DNA of 47,477 nucleotides from Arsenophonus sp. aPb (GTDB taxonomy: Bacteria > Pseudomonadota > Gammaproteobacteria > Enterobacterales > Enterobacteriaceae). Where the stretch lies: the NCBI RefSeq assembly GCF_029873475.1, contig NZ_CP123502.1, positions 1-47,477 on the forward strand, written 5' to 3'. Shown piece by piece: positions 26,144-35,712 of this stretch. The notes below the pieces were generated by a model. The model had not been told where the DNA came from. It searched no databases and worked only from the letters and a program-made list of their open reading frames with translations. The stretch's first letter is position 1. Every line of letters begins with the position of its first letter. The translations under genes were made by a program, and so were the position numbers.

Positions 26144-26182
26144 TAAATGCGATAGAATAAATGCAATAATCTAAATGCGATA
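26144..26182 (+). repeat. Three 14-bp-spaced repeats, part of the element D res region
   Basis: TAAATGCGATA at 26144, TAAATGCAATA at 26158 and TAAATGCGATA at 26172, directly before tnpR. A related, more decayed series precedes the element A recombinase at about 17562-17602. Probably resolvase binding sites overlapping the promoter. Confidence 0.55.
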
Positions 26183-26195
26183 ATGTGGTAAAAAA

Positions 26196-26837
26196 ATGTT
26201 TATCAGAGCTTATTTAAGAGCATCGACGAAAGATCAGTTCGCCGATCGGGCAAAAGAGATGTTGGAGCAGTTCGTCCAGGAACGGGGACATAAAATCGCC
26301 AGCTACTACCGGGAGAATATCAGCGGCACAAAACTTGACCGCCCGGAGCTGGGACGCTTACTGATGGACAGTCACCACAATGATATCTTGCTGGTCGAAC
26401 AGATAGACCGTCTGACCCGTCTGAGCAACAGCGACTGGATGACGCTGAAAAAGCAGATAGAACAACACGAGCTGCGGATTATTAGTCTTGATGTGCCCAC
26501 ATCATGGCAGTCGCTGTCAGATAAAGATTCTTCGCAGGTTGACCCGATCACCCGCGCAGTAATAACTGCTATCAATAACATGCTAATCGACCTGATGGCT
26601 GCAATGTCACATAAGGACTGGCTGAGTCGCCTCCAGCGACAAAAACAGGGAATTGAACGGGCACATACGTTGGATAGATACCGGGGAAAGCAGGCAGATC
26701 GGGAACGGCATCAGAAAGTGATGTACTACCGGCAGGTAAAAAAACTCAGCGTCCGCGAAACGGCAGACGCGACAGGCTACAGTACTTCCCAGGTTTGTCG
26801 CATTCAGGCCTTCTATAAAGACGTTGAGTCTGATTAA
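26196..26837 (+). CDS. tnpR: Serine recombinase (resolvase) of element D
   Basis: 213-aa recombinase starting MFIRAYLRASTKDQ, with the nucleophile in the RASTKDQ motif (Ser10), the VEQIDRLTRLSNSDW block and a C-terminal HTH (SVRETADATGYSTSQVCRIQ). It belongs to a divergent resolvase group with a TKDQ signature often found next to Tn3-type transposases. The terminal repeat of element D lies 9 nt after its stop. The frame is intact, in contrast with its homologue at 17616. Confidence 0.88.
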   Translation: MFIRAYLRASTKDQFADRAKEMLEQFVQERGHKIASYYRENISGTKLDRPELGRLLMDSHHNDILLVEQIDRLTRLSNSDWMTLKKQIEQHELRIISLDVPTSWQSLSDKDSSQVDPITRAVITAINNMLIDLMAAMSHKDWLSRLQRQKQGIERAHTLDRYRGKQADRERHQKVMYYRQVKKLSVRETADATGYSTSQVCRIQAFYKDVESD

Positions 26838-26845
26838 AAAGTAGC

Positions 26846-26883
26846 CTTAACGTACAATAATTTTCGATATCCAAACTGACCCC
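26846..26883 (-). repeat. Tn3-family 38-bp terminal inverted repeat (element D)
   Basis: From CTTAACGTACAATAATTTTC to CCAAACTGACCCC. Reversed it starts GGGGTCAGTTTGG and ends TGTACGTTAAG, a canonical Tn3-family end marking the right boundary of the transposon graveyard; the polysaccharide cluster starts ~170 bp later. Confidence 0.85.
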
Positions 26884-27058
26884 TTAATGGTCACTTTAAA
26901 GCCAAAAATTATATCAATAACAAAATTAACTAATATAATTTGCAATATTTCAGTTAGATACTATTGTTCATAACAAACAATCAATAATTAACGATTATTA
27001 AAATAATTTTTAACAAAATAAAAATAATTATGTAATTTTTTGTAATAGGATATTGGTC

Positions 27059-27595
27059 GTGAAAATAATCGATACAATTATTGCAGATGTAAAAATTATA
27101 GAACCCTCTGTATATACTGATAAACGTGGTTTTTTTCTAGAAACATACAAAAAAACACGTTACCAACAATTACTCAATATTAATTTTGATTTTGTTCAGG
27201 ATAATTATTCACGCTCAACGAAAGGTGTGTTACGTGGACTACATTTTCAAAAGAAAAACCCTCAGGGTAAATTAGTTCGTGTAGTTAATGGTACAGTGTT
27301 TGATGTTGCTGTCGATATTCGGCCAAAATCCATGACATTTGGCAAATGGGTAGGAGTTTTTTTATCTTCAAAAAAGAAAAATCAATTATGGATCCCTCCA
27401 GGATTAGCTCATGGTTTCTGCGTACTTTCTGATATCGCTGACTTTGAATACAAATGTACAGATTATTACTATCCTGAACACGAAGGGTGCTTATTATGGG
27501 ATGATGTAACAGTGGGGATTAAATGGCCTATCGATACACCTTTATTATCACCAAAAGATAGGAATGGTGTCTCTTTGTTGAAGTTATTGAAATGA
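27059..27595 (+). CDS. rfbC: dTDP-4-dehydrorhamnose 3,5-epimerase
   Basis: 178-aa RmlC, third step of dTDP-L-rhamnose synthesis. Cupin core with catalytic His62 in VLRGLHFQ, VVNGTVFDVAVDIR, and the PPGLAHGFCVLSD strand. GTG at 27059 is preferred: AGGA (27047-27050) lies 8 nt before it, but only 2 nt before the alternative TTG at 27053. First gene of the polysaccharide operon; its stop overlaps rfbD by 4 nt. rmlB is absent from the window, so the 4-keto substrate must come from elsewhere, for example a chromosomal enterobacterial-common-antigen pathway. Confidence 0.95.
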   Translation: MKIIDTIIADVKIIEPSVYTDKRGFFLETYKKTRYQQLLNINFDFVQDNYSRSTKGVLRGLHFQKKNPQGKLVRVVNGTVFDVAVDIRPKSMTFGKWVGVFLSSKKKNQLWIPPGLAHGFCVLSDIADFEYKCTDYYYPEHEGCLLWDDVTVGIKWPIDTPLLSPKDRNGVSLLKLLK

Positions 27596-28446
27596 AAGTA
27601 TTATTAACTGGAGGAAAAGGTCAATTGGGTCAAAGTCTTAACAGAGTATTTCCCTCTGATTGGGTAATTTTATCTACAGATAAAGTTATATTGGATATAT
27701 CAATAAAAAGACATGTTTATGAGGTAATTTGTTCATTTAAGCCTGATATCATTATTAACACTGCGGCATTTACTTCTGTCGACGCCGCTGAAAAAGATAT
27801 TGAAAGCTCAAAGTTAGTCAATTATTTTGGTGTCAAATATATTGCTTGTGCTGCACAAAAATATGGTTCAAAGTTAATTCATATTTCAACAGACTATGTT
27901 TTTGATGGTAAAACTAAATCTGCCTATAAAGAAATTGATAAACCTCAACCATTGAATATATATGGTTCAACAAAGCTAGCTGGAGAATTATTTATTACTG
28001 AAAATAACGTAAATTCATATATTATCAGAACCTCATGGATTTACAGTGAATATGGTAAAAATTTTCTTAAGTCTATATATAATCTACTTCTTAAGAAAAA
28101 AAACATTCATATAGTTGGAGATCAAATTGGATGCCCAACTTATGCTCCACATATAGCAGACCTCATTATTGCAATTATTAAAAATAATACTATTTCGCCT
28201 GGGCTATATCATTTCTGCGGGGATAAAGTTATTAGTTGGTATGACTTTGCCTGCGAAATAGCACATTTGATGGGCGCTGACAAATCTTTAATAATGAAAA
28301 TTGATTCTAAAGATTATAAGTTTTCTACTATCAGACCGTCCTTTAGTGCATTGAGTTGTAATAAGCTAGAAAGGTACGGATATAAGAGATCAAATTTTTT
28401 GTATGGTATTACTCACTCCATCGATAAACTAATGAATTTTAAATGA
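27592..28446 (+). CDS. rfbD: dTDP-4-dehydrorhamnose reductase
   Basis: 284-aa RmlD of the short-chain dehydrogenase superfamily, last step to dTDP-L-rhamnose. Nucleotide-binding GGKGQLG (7-13), Asn-Thr-Ala-Ala-Phe-Thr-Ser-Val-Asp block (55-64), HISTDYVFDG, catalytic Tyr124-x3-Lys128 (YGSTK), and IRTSWIYSEYGKNF. Full length for the family. Coupled to rfbC (ATGA overlap) and 6 nt upstream of the permease gene. Confidence 0.95.
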   Translation: MKVLLTGGKGQLGQSLNRVFPSDWVILSTDKVILDISIKRHVYEVICSFKPDIIINTAAFTSVDAAEKDIESSKLVNYFGVKYIACAAQKYGSKLIHISTDYVFDGKTKSAYKEIDKPQPLNIYGSTKLAGELFITENNVNSYIIRTSWIYSEYGKNFLKSIYNLLLKKKNIHIVGDQIGCPTYAPHIADLIIAIIKNNTISPGLYHFCGDKVISWYDFACEIAHLMGADKSLIMKIDSKDYKFSTIRPSFSALSCNKLERYGYKRSNFLYGITHSIDKLMNFK

Positions 28447-28452
28447 GAATAT

Positions 28453-29229
28453 ATGATTATTTTTATTAATGAAATAATTTATTATCATCAAGTATTGATG
28501 CAATTGATCTACCAACAAATTACAATTCGATATCGGAGAACAATTTTTGGTTTTTTTTGGACATTGTTAAATCCGTTATTGAATATGATTGTTATTACAG
28601 TTGTTTTTTCATTGGTAATGAAATTTCAGATCAATGATTATGCGATTTTTTTGTTTTCAGGAATGATTCCTTGGTCTATCTTCTCAACTTCATTAAGCCA
28701 AGGATGTATCGCATTAATTACAAATGAATCTTTATTTAAAAAAATATATTTACCAAAACAGTTATTTATCATATCAATTATTATCTCAACGCTAATAGAT
28801 TCTCTATTAAGTACAGTATGTCTTTTTATTATTACCTTATTTATAGGTGTAAAAATTTCTATAGTACTATTATTCTTGCCTGTCGCATTTTTAGTATTGA
28901 TTACCTTTTCGCTAGGATTAGCATTAATATTATCTATTGCCACAGTATATTATCGGGATGTTCAGCATTTAATAGGAACATTATTGCAAATATTATATTT
29001 TGCCACACCTATAATATATCCAATAAACATTATACCAATAGAATTTCACTATATATTTGACTGGAATCCTATGTCATTTTTCATTGAATTATTTCGTGAT
29101 CCAATCTATTTACATAAATTACCGAAAGTAAATTCTATACTAATTTGTTCATTCCTTTCATTAGTTAGCATAATGTCAGGTATTTATTTTTTTCGTTCTA
29201 ATGATAAAAAAGTTATTTTTAGGTTATAA
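28453..29229 (+). CDS. wzm: Polysaccharide ABC transporter permease (Wzm type)
   Basis: 258-aa ABC-2 permease with about six transmembrane helices (near 30-55, 60-80, 108-130, 140-165, 172-192, 230-250). The N-terminal YRRTIFGFFWTLLNPLLNMIV block is typical of O-antigen and capsule exporters, as is RDVQHLIGTLLQILYFATPIIYP. With the ATPase encoded 2 nt downstream it exports an undecaprenyl-linked glycan across the inner membrane, so chain assembly is by the ABC-transporter route, not Wzx/Wzy. Confidence 0.92.
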   Translation: MIIFINEIIYYHQVLMQLIYQQITIRYRRTIFGFFWTLLNPLLNMIVITVVFSLVMKFQINDYAIFLFSGMIPWSIFSTSLSQGCIALITNESLFKKIYLPKQLFIISIIISTLIDSLLSTVCLFIITLFIGVKISIVLLFLPVAFLVLITFSLGLALILSIATVYYRDVQHLIGTLLQILYFATPIIYPINIIPIEFHYIFDWNPMSFFIELFRDPIYLHKLPKVNSILICSFLSLVSIMSGIYFFRSNDKKVIFRL

Positions 29230-29231
29230 CT

Positions 29232-29963
29232 ATGACTTCCGAAATCATTTTGCAAAATGTAGGGCTTGATTTTATAGCTTATAATAAAAAATTAACTATC
29301 AAGGAATTTTTTATCGATTTTTTATCAAAAAAAAATCGTCAAACACAAGAAATATTTTCTGCATTAATTAATATTAATTTACATATAATACAAGGAGATA
29401 GGTTAGGTATAATAGGTTTTAATGGAGCGGGGAAAAGCTCTTTACTAAAAATATTAAGTAAAATATATTCTCCAACTACAGGCACTATCAAAGTGAATGG
29501 AAAAATTGCTCCATTATTAGAAATTGGAGCGGGATTTAATAATGAGCTTAGTGGTCGAGAGAATATTTATCTAAATGGTACTATCCTTGGTTACACTAAA
29601 CAACAAATTAAAAATATTGAAAATGAAATTATCGAATTTTCCGAGCTAACTCAATTCATTGATATGCCGATAAAGCATTATTCGACAGGTATGTATATGA
29701 AATTAGCGTTTTCTATCGCTACTTCTATTAAACCTGATATTTTAATTTTAGATGAACTTTTTGCAGGTGGAGATCTTAATTTTATAAAGAAAGCTCAAAC
29801 AAGAATAAAAACCATGATTGAGAATGCAAATATAATAGTCTTTGTTTCTCATCAAATGGAACTTCTTCTTGAATTATGCAATAGAGTAATTTGGATTGAA
29901 CATGGCTGTATTGTTGCAGATGGTAACCCAAAGCAAATTATAGAAAGATATTTAAATCAATAG
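29232..29963 (+). CDS. wzt: Polysaccharide ABC transporter ATPase (Wzt type)
   Basis: 243-aa ATPase: Walker A GFNGAGKSS (62-70), the family-specific LSGRENIYLNG after the Q-loop, signature YSTGMYMKLAFSIA and Walker B DILILDELFAGGD. It stops after the nucleotide-binding domain, so it lacks the C-terminal glycan-binding domain that some Wzt proteins use to recognise terminally capped chains. Recognition and length control must then differ from O8/O9-type systems. Coupled to wzm. Confidence 0.92.
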   Translation: MTSEIILQNVGLDFIAYNKKLTIKEFFIDFLSKKNRQTQEIFSALININLHIIQGDRLGIIGFNGAGKSSLLKILSKIYSPTTGTIKVNGKIAPLLEIGAGFNNELSGRENIYLNGTILGYTKQQIKNIENEIIEFSELTQFIDMPIKHYSTGMYMKLAFSIATSIKPDILILDELFAGGDLNFIKKAQTRIKTMIENANIIVFVSHQMELLLELCNRVIWIEHGCIVADGNPKQIIERYLNQ

Positions 29964-29975
29964 TAAGGGCAATAA

Positions 29976-31868
29976 ATGCATAGAATTGCTTTTTATTTAT
30001 TTTATGATGAAAATGGCGTTGTTGACGATTATATCCCTTATAAACTAAATAAACTAAATAAACATGTTCAAAAAATTATTGTAATTTGTAATACACCTTT
30101 GACAAAAAATAGTCAATTAAAACTTGAAAATCTTGGAGTTGATTTACTCTTTCGAGAGAATATGGGTTTTGATGTTTGGGGTTACAAAGATGGATTGGAA
30201 TCTATTGGTTTTAATAAATTAACAAAAAATTATGATGAATTAATCCTATTGAATTACACTTTTTTTGGTCCAATATTTTCTTTTAGAGAGCTATTCAATG
30301 ACATGGAATCTAGACAGTGTGACTTTTGGGGAATTAGCGAACATGCTGAAGTGATCCCAAATCCATTTACTGGATATGGCTCTCTTCATCGTCATATTCA
30401 ATCACATTTTATCGCTGTTAGAAATAAAATGTTTTCATCTTTGGAATTCCAACAATATTGGGAAGAAATGCCAGAGATAAAATCATACACTGATTCAATT
30501 CTCATACACGAATCTCGCTTTACTTATCATTTTAACAATCTAGGTTATTCTTATGAATGTTATTTACCTTTAGAGGATTATAAAACAGAATATCCTCTTT
30601 TTAACGAAATTGACAAAACGTTAGAGAATAGATCTCCAATTCTTAAGCGTAGACCTTTCTTCCATGAGCCCCTTTGGTTAGATAAAAATGCGATTAGTCT
30701 TAATAAGGTTAGAAATATTATCAAACAAAATTCAGATTATGATTTCAATCTGATCAAAAGTAATCTGCTTAGGACGGTAAAACCTCGTACTTTATACGCA
30801 AACCAGGAAATGTTGAAGATATTTCCAATAAATAATGTTATTAATAAAAATAAATTGAGATATCTTAACAACAAAAAAATAGCTGTAATTATACATTTAC
30901 ACTATACAGATATGTGGCATGAGTTAAAATTATATTTAGATAGAATTCCTATTAATTTTGATCTTTATATTTCAACTTCAAATTATAATAATAAAAAAAT
31001 TCTTAAAGAATTTATTACTATCGATTATCCTTTTTTAAAAAAAAGCATTAGGGTTGTTGAACAAAATCGGGGACGTGATATGTCATCATTATTTATTACA
31101 TTTAGAGATATATGTATTGATAATCATTATGATTTTATCTGTCGATTACACTCCAAAAAATCCCCTCAAAATAAAGAAAATATAGCCTTACATTTTAAAG
31201 AACATTTGTTGGATAATTTATTAGCTAGTTCTTCTTATATAATTGATCTTCTTTATTTTATGAAAAAAGAAAATGCCGGAATTGTAATTCCCCCAGTTGT
31301 ACACATAGGATATCCAACTTTAGGGCATGCATGGTTTACAAATAAGCTGCCTGCTCAATATTGGGCGAACAAACTTAATATTAGTACTCCGTTTGATGAT
31401 AATACTCCAATTGCAGCTTATGGCACTATGTTTTGGTTTAAACCCGAAGCATTAAGAAAAATATTTATGTATGAGTTTAAATGGACAGATTTTAATGAAG
31501 AGCCAGATCACAACGATGGTGGGCTTGCTCACGTTTTAGAACGCTTGATTGCTTACGCAAGTGCAGATGCAGGCTATGAAACATTTTGTGCGATGAATAC
31601 CGAATCCGCTGAGAAAAATTATGTTCATTTAGAGACAAAAATGATTTCTATTATGTCTCAATTATATAATGGTGATGTATTTGAACAATATCAAAATCTT
31701 ATAAGCAACAAAAATATTTCTCTCCATGGAAGTTTTAGAGTTTTTATCTTTCTTTTGAAGGAAAGAATTAAACATAAACATCCGCTTTTAGGCCATTTTT
31801 TAGCTTACCCTTATAGACCAGCACTAAAAATTTATAAAATCCTATATAAATGGAGTGTGTTGAAGTGA
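29976..31868 (+). CDS. RgpF-type rhamnan synthesis glycosyltransferase
   Basis: 630-aa protein of the rhamnan synthesis F family. N-terminal half: HRIAFYLFYDENGVVDDYIPYKL, ENMGFDVWGYKDGL, ELILLNYTFFGP. C-terminal half: EQNRGRDMSSLFI, DFICRLHSKKS, GMFWF-like AAYGTMFWFKPEAL, DHNDGGLAHVLERL. Two-module architecture suggests it adds rhamnose (or a related deoxyhexose) residues to a lipid-linked chain at the cytoplasmic face. AAGGG precedes ATG. The next gene starts within its stop (GTGA overlap). Confidence 0.9.
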   Translation: MHRIAFYLFYDENGVVDDYIPYKLNKLNKHVQKIIVICNTPLTKNSQLKLENLGVDLLFRENMGFDVWGYKDGLESIGFNKLTKNYDELILLNYTFFGPIFSFRELFNDMESRQCDFWGISEHAEVIPNPFTGYGSLHRHIQSHFIAVRNKMFSSLEFQQYWEEMPEIKSYTDSILIHESRFTYHFNNLGYSYECYLPLEDYKTEYPLFNEIDKTLENRSPILKRRPFFHEPLWLDKNAISLNKVRNIIKQNSDYDFNLIKSNLLRTVKPRTLYANQEMLKIFPINNVINKNKLRYLNNKKIAVIIHLHYTDMWHELKLYLDRIPINFDLYISTSNYNNKKILKEFITIDYPFLKKSIRVVEQNRGRDMSSLFITFRDICIDNHYDFICRLHSKKSPQNKENIALHFKEHLLDNLLASSSYIIDLLYFMKKENAGIVIPPVVHIGYPTLGHAWFTNKLPAQYWANKLNISTPFDDNTPIAAYGTMFWFKPEALRKIFMYEFKWTDFNEEPDHNDGGLAHVLERLIAYASADAGYETFCAMNTESAEKNYVHLETKMISIMSQLYNGDVFEQYQNLISNKNISLHGSFRVFIFLLKERIKHKHPLLGHFLAYPYRPALKIYKILYKWSVLK

Positions 31869-32719
31869 GTAAAATAGCAATTACTGGATCACGTGGTTAC
31901 ATCGGTCGACATGTGGTTGATTGTCTTGAAAAAGAAGGTCACGACGTTTTGAAATTGGTTCATCCATTGAGAGATGACAATATATATTGTAATAATAATA
32001 TTGTTGCAATGGATATTCTTAATGCAACAACTAAAGAATTAAAAACATCATTACAAGGAGTAGATAAGATTGTTCACTTCGCATGGCAATCTGGATTCAA
32101 TCATCATGATTGTAATCATTTCAAAAACATTATGGGACATGTTAATTTTATAACCAAATTGATGAAAATAGGGATTAAAGATATTTCCATTGCTGGTACT
32201 ATGCATGAAATCGGTTATTATGTTGGTGAAGTTGATGAGAATACTCCTTGCAATCCTGTCAACCCATATGGTATCGCAAAAAATTTTCTTCGGCAGATTG
32301 CTCTTTATGAAGCTGTTAAAAATAATGTTTTATTAAAATGGTTACGTTTATATTATATTACAGGTGCTGATCATTTAAATAATTCTATTTTTTCTAAAAT
32401 ATTAAAATCAAACGCTGAGGGTAAGCATAGTTTTCCATTAAATAGTGGTGAAATGTTGTATGACTTTATCCACATTGATGATCTTTCCAAACAAATATCT
32501 AAAGCTATTATACAAGACTTTGAAATTGGTATAATTAATTGTTGCAGCGGTACTCCTATTAGTTTGCGCAATGCCGTAGAAAATTTTATTAAAAAGCATA
32601 ATCTTAACATAAAACCGGAATATAATGCGTTTCCAAAGCGCAATTATGATTCACCTGCTATTTGGGGAAATAATTTTAAAATTAAACAGATTATGGAAGC
32701 ATTTAATAAAAATGATTAA
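31865..32719 (+). CDS. NAD-dependent sugar epimerase/dehydratase
   Basis: 284-aa SDR protein: Rossmann motif GSRGYIGRHV near the N-terminus, HFAWQSG, and the catalytic Tyr-x3-Lys in NPYGIAKNFLRQ; late DFIHIDDLS and CCSGTPISLR are typical of nucleotide-sugar epimerases and reductases. GTG at 31865 is preferred over ATG at 31850: it makes a GTGA overlap with the previous stop and has GGAG 9 nt upstream. It likely makes or modifies a nucleotide-sugar for this glycan; the exact substrate cannot be read from sequence. Confidence 0.88.
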   Translation: MSKIAITGSRGYIGRHVVDCLEKEGHDVLKLVHPLRDDNIYCNNNIVAMDILNATTKELKTSLQGVDKIVHFAWQSGFNHHDCNHFKNIMGHVNFITKLMKIGIKDISIAGTMHEIGYYVGEVDENTPCNPVNPYGIAKNFLRQIALYEAVKNNVLLKWLRLYYITGADHLNNSIFSKILKSNAEGKHSFPLNSGEMLYDFIHIDDLSKQISKAIIQDFEIGIINCCSGTPISLRNAVENFIKKHNLNIKPEYNAFPKRNYDSPAIWGNNFKIKQIMEAFNKND

Positions 32720-33644
32720 TATAGTTGATACTAAATTAGCTAATGTAGCAGCTATCATTGTTACTCATAATCCAATTATATATAATTTTGATAAGTTAAT
32801 CAGAAAACTGCAAAATCAGGTTTTTAAAATTGTTATTGTAGATAATGCAAGTACAAACATTGATTCTATTTTATCAATCACAATTTGTTATAATAATATA
32901 AAGATAATTAGACTAAAACAAAATATGGGTATTGCCTCTGCACAAAATATCGGAATTCGCTATGGAATTAAAGCAAGAAGCCATTTTAGTTTACTATTTG
33001 ACCAAGATAGTGTAATTCCTGATGACTTTGTCCAAAAAATGCTAATAGATTTTTTAACAATCAATAAAAATTGCTCTTTAGGGATATTAGCTCCAGTAAT
33101 TAAAGATATTAGAAATGGGCATTTTTATCCCTTTTTAAGGCTATCAAAACATGGATTTAGAAAAAAAATACATCCAAACATTAATAGTAAAATTCCATTC
33201 TCTGTTTCATGCGTTATTGCTTCAGGTAGTTTAATTAATAATGAAATTATAGCCAAAGTTGGTTTAATGAACGAAGAGCTATTTATTGATTATGTCGACA
33301 CTGAATGGTGTTTACGTAATCTCACAAAAGGATATAGTATCTTCGTGACACCAAATGTGATTATAAACCATGAAATTGGTGATTCATATATTTCTATTTG
33401 TGATTTTATTCTACCTATCCATTCCCCTAGCCGTCGTTATTACAGAGTCAGAAATGGATTTTACTTATTAATGCTACCACATATTCCAAAGCTTGTTGCA
33501 ATAAGGGAAATTTTTTTTTCTTTTGTTCATCAAATCATTCTTTATTTTTTGACAAAAAACAAAGAATATATAAAATTTTATTATTATTCATTGCGTGACG
33601 CTTTAATAAAAATTAATGATACATATTATCACCGTAAATCATAA
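32712..33644 (+). CDS. GT2 glycosyltransferase, rhamnosyltransferase-like
   Basis: 310 aa from MINIVDTKLANVAAIIVTHNP. GT-A fold markers are IIVTHNP, IVDNAST, NMGIASAQNIGIRYG, LLFDQDS (DxD-type) and FIDYVDTEWCLR. The pattern matches WbbL-like rhamnosyltransferases. The chosen ATG overlaps the upstream stop by 8 nt (ATGATTAA); longer frames would run deep into the epimerase gene. The C-terminus is hydrophobic and probably membrane-associated. Confidence 0.9.
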   Translation: MINIVDTKLANVAAIIVTHNPIIYNFDKLIRKLQNQVFKIVIVDNASTNIDSILSITICYNNIKIIRLKQNMGIASAQNIGIRYGIKARSHFSLLFDQDSVIPDDFVQKMLIDFLTINKNCSLGILAPVIKDIRNGHFYPFLRLSKHGFRKKIHPNINSKIPFSVSCVIASGSLINNEIIAKVGLMNEELFIDYVDTEWCLRNLTKGYSIFVTPNVIINHEIGDSYISICDFILPIHSPSRRYYRVRNGFYLLMLPHIPKLVAIREIFFSFVHQIILYFLTKNKEYIKFYYYSLRDALIKINDTYYHRKS

Positions 33645-34371
33645 TAGTGAAAAATTCATAATCTCATTGATGGATAATTTACATATTCATCAAGGGAAAG
33701 TTTTCAAACTGCATGTTAAAGATAATGTAAATAATAAAAAATTAGAATATTTTTGCAGAAAAAATAATATTAACTATTTATCTTCTGATATTTGCTCTGG
33801 TTTTGCTAAAAATAATAACATTGCTACTTCTTCTATAAATAAAATGTTTTATGTTGATAGTGATGACTATTATCTTTTTATAAACCCAGACATATTGATT
33901 GAATACAAAAAAATTAATCAGTTATCAAGTATTCTTGAAAAATTCAACTATGATCTTTTTACAATTGATTTATTTAAAGATGAAAAAATGTCTATCAGAG
34001 ATCCATTTGTAAGAAATTTTCCAAATATACTTGATTTTTTTACATCTTATTTTTTCCATTTTAATCCCAGTATTATTGATCGTTCTAATATCAATGTGCA
34101 TAAAAGTATTGATTGGTGTGCTGGTTCATTTTTAGGAATAAAACGTTACGTATTTGAATCATTAGGCGGATTTGATGAGAAATTTTTTATGTATTGCGAA
34201 GATATAGATTTATGTTTTAGAGCAAGAAAAAAAGGTTATAAACTTTTTTATATCCCAGAAATTAAAGCCGTTCATTTTTGCCAAAGTGATAACCGAAAAT
34301 TATTCAGCAAAAATTTCATATATCATGTTAAGAGTATAATATATATGTATTATAAAAAATTCACTGGCTAG
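33616..34371 (+). CDS. GT2 glycosyltransferase
   Basis: 251-aa GT2 enzyme: IITVNHNSEKFI at the start, FINPDIL as the metal-binding strand, WCAGSFLGIKRYVFESLGGFDEKFFMYCEDIDLCFRARKKGY as the acceptor/ED motif. Smaller than most relatives and with a degenerate NxG region (CSGFAKNNNIA). It overlaps the previous gene by 29 nt. Expected to add a further sugar to the repeat unit. Confidence 0.88.
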   Translation: MIHIITVNHNSEKFIISLMDNLHIHQGKVFKLHVKDNVNNKKLEYFCRKNNINYLSSDICSGFAKNNNIATSSINKMFYVDSDDYYLFINPDILIEYKKINQLSSILEKFNYDLFTIDLFKDEKMSIRDPFVRNFPNILDFFTSYFFHFNPSIIDRSNINVHKSIDWCAGSFLGIKRYVFESLGGFDEKFFMYCEDIDLCFRARKKGYKLFYIPEIKAVHFCQSDNRKLFSKNFIYHVKSIIYMYYKKFTG

Positions 34372-34415
34372 ATATTAAATTATATTCCAAATTTTATAAC
34401 AAAAGAGAAAATATT

Positions 34416-35465
34416 TTGAGTATCAAACATAAAAAAAATAGACTATTTTATATAGATTTTATTCGAGTTATTTCATTTTTAGCTATTGTTTTTTCTCATT
34501 TTAATTATGAAATTTTCACTAATTATCAAGGAGATCGTGCAATTAGTGAGTTAAGTTATGCGGGTTATTCAATAAGTGACATTGCAATTTCTTTATTTAT
34601 TATTATTTCCGGATTTTCTTTAGCAGTAAGTAGTGATGATAAATTAAATATTATGCGTTTTTTTAAACATCGTATACTTTCAATCTATCCAGCTTTTTGG
34701 ACTGCTTACATTATTGTTGCTATATTCTTTTTTATTACAAATAGCGGTTTTGTTGGTGATGGAAATCATTGGAAATTTATACTTAGTATTATTGGATTAG
34801 ATGGTTATTTTCTTTATAAGATGTCAAATTATTATCTTATTGGTGAGTGGTATACTGGTTTTATGTTACTGACATATTTGTTTTTTCCTATTTTATTTTT
34901 GTTAGCAATAAAATATCCAAAATCAACATTTATTACCCTGATTGTTATTGTTTTATCACTTTCAGTAAATTATAATAACACTTTCCAGGTTCCCATTGTC
35001 TGTAATCCAATTATGAGACTTCCTGAATTTTTCTTTGGGATTTTATATGGATATTATTTTTCAAAAACAAAAAAAATACATCGATTGTTATTTATTTTTG
35101 GTGTGATAATAATTTATATTATGATTACTTTCTTGCAAGATAAACTTTCATTTTTATTTTATATATTGTTTTTCGGTTGTTCTACTTTTAGTATTCTTGT
35201 TTTTATTTCTCAACCATTTGATAATATCTCTTTAATAAAAGAATTAATAAATTTTATTTCTAAGTATTGTTTTACCGCCTTTCTTTTTCATCACCAAATA
35301 TTATTTTTCCTTTTTCATAAAATAAATTTTTACGCGCTCAACTTCGGAGAGATAATCTTTTTTTACATTATAATTGTTATTTTCAGTTTATTTACAGCTA
35401 AATTGTGTGATCCATTGATAAAAAAAATAAGACATTTTATATCCAAATGGCTAAAACTTTACTAG
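34416..35465 (+). CDS. Acyltransferase 3 family membrane protein (O-acetyltransferase-like)
   Basis: 349 aa with about ten transmembrane helices. FYIDFIRVISFLAIVFSHFNYE carries the conserved Arg and His, and FIIISGFSLAVS follows as in OafA/WbbJ-type enzymes that acetylate polysaccharides in the membrane. The start is TTG at 34416 with a weak GAGAA upstream, 44 nt after the preceding stop. It is the last gene of the tight operon; a ~250-bp AT-rich gap follows. Confidence 0.85.
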   Translation: MSIKHKKNRLFYIDFIRVISFLAIVFSHFNYEIFTNYQGDRAISELSYAGYSISDIAISLFIIISGFSLAVSSDDKLNIMRFFKHRILSIYPAFWTAYIIVAIFFFITNSGFVGDGNHWKFILSIIGLDGYFLYKMSNYYLIGEWYTGFMLLTYLFFPILFLLAIKYPKSTFITLIVIVLSLSVNYNNTFQVPIVCNPIMRLPEFFFGILYGYYFSKTKKIHRLLFIFGVIIIYIMITFLQDKLSFLFYILFFGCSTFSILVFISQPFDNISLIKELINFISKYCFTAFLFHHQILFFLFHKINFYALNFGEIIFFYIIIVIFSLFTAKLCDPLIKKIRHFISKWLKLY

Positions 35466-35712
35466 AAAATTAAAAACAAGTCATATTTATATTATTCTGA
35501 ACATGATTAATTATTATTTTTTCATTATAAAATAACATCATATTACTGTTGTTTATTATAAATCATATTAAAGTTTCATTAGTTATAAAAAGCATAAAAA
35601 AACAATTAATCGTATAAAATAATAATATTCTGGCTAAATTTTAATTTATAACTTAATATATTTATTCTATCTCACAATAAAATGAATATTATTAATTTTA
35701 TAGGAAAAAATA

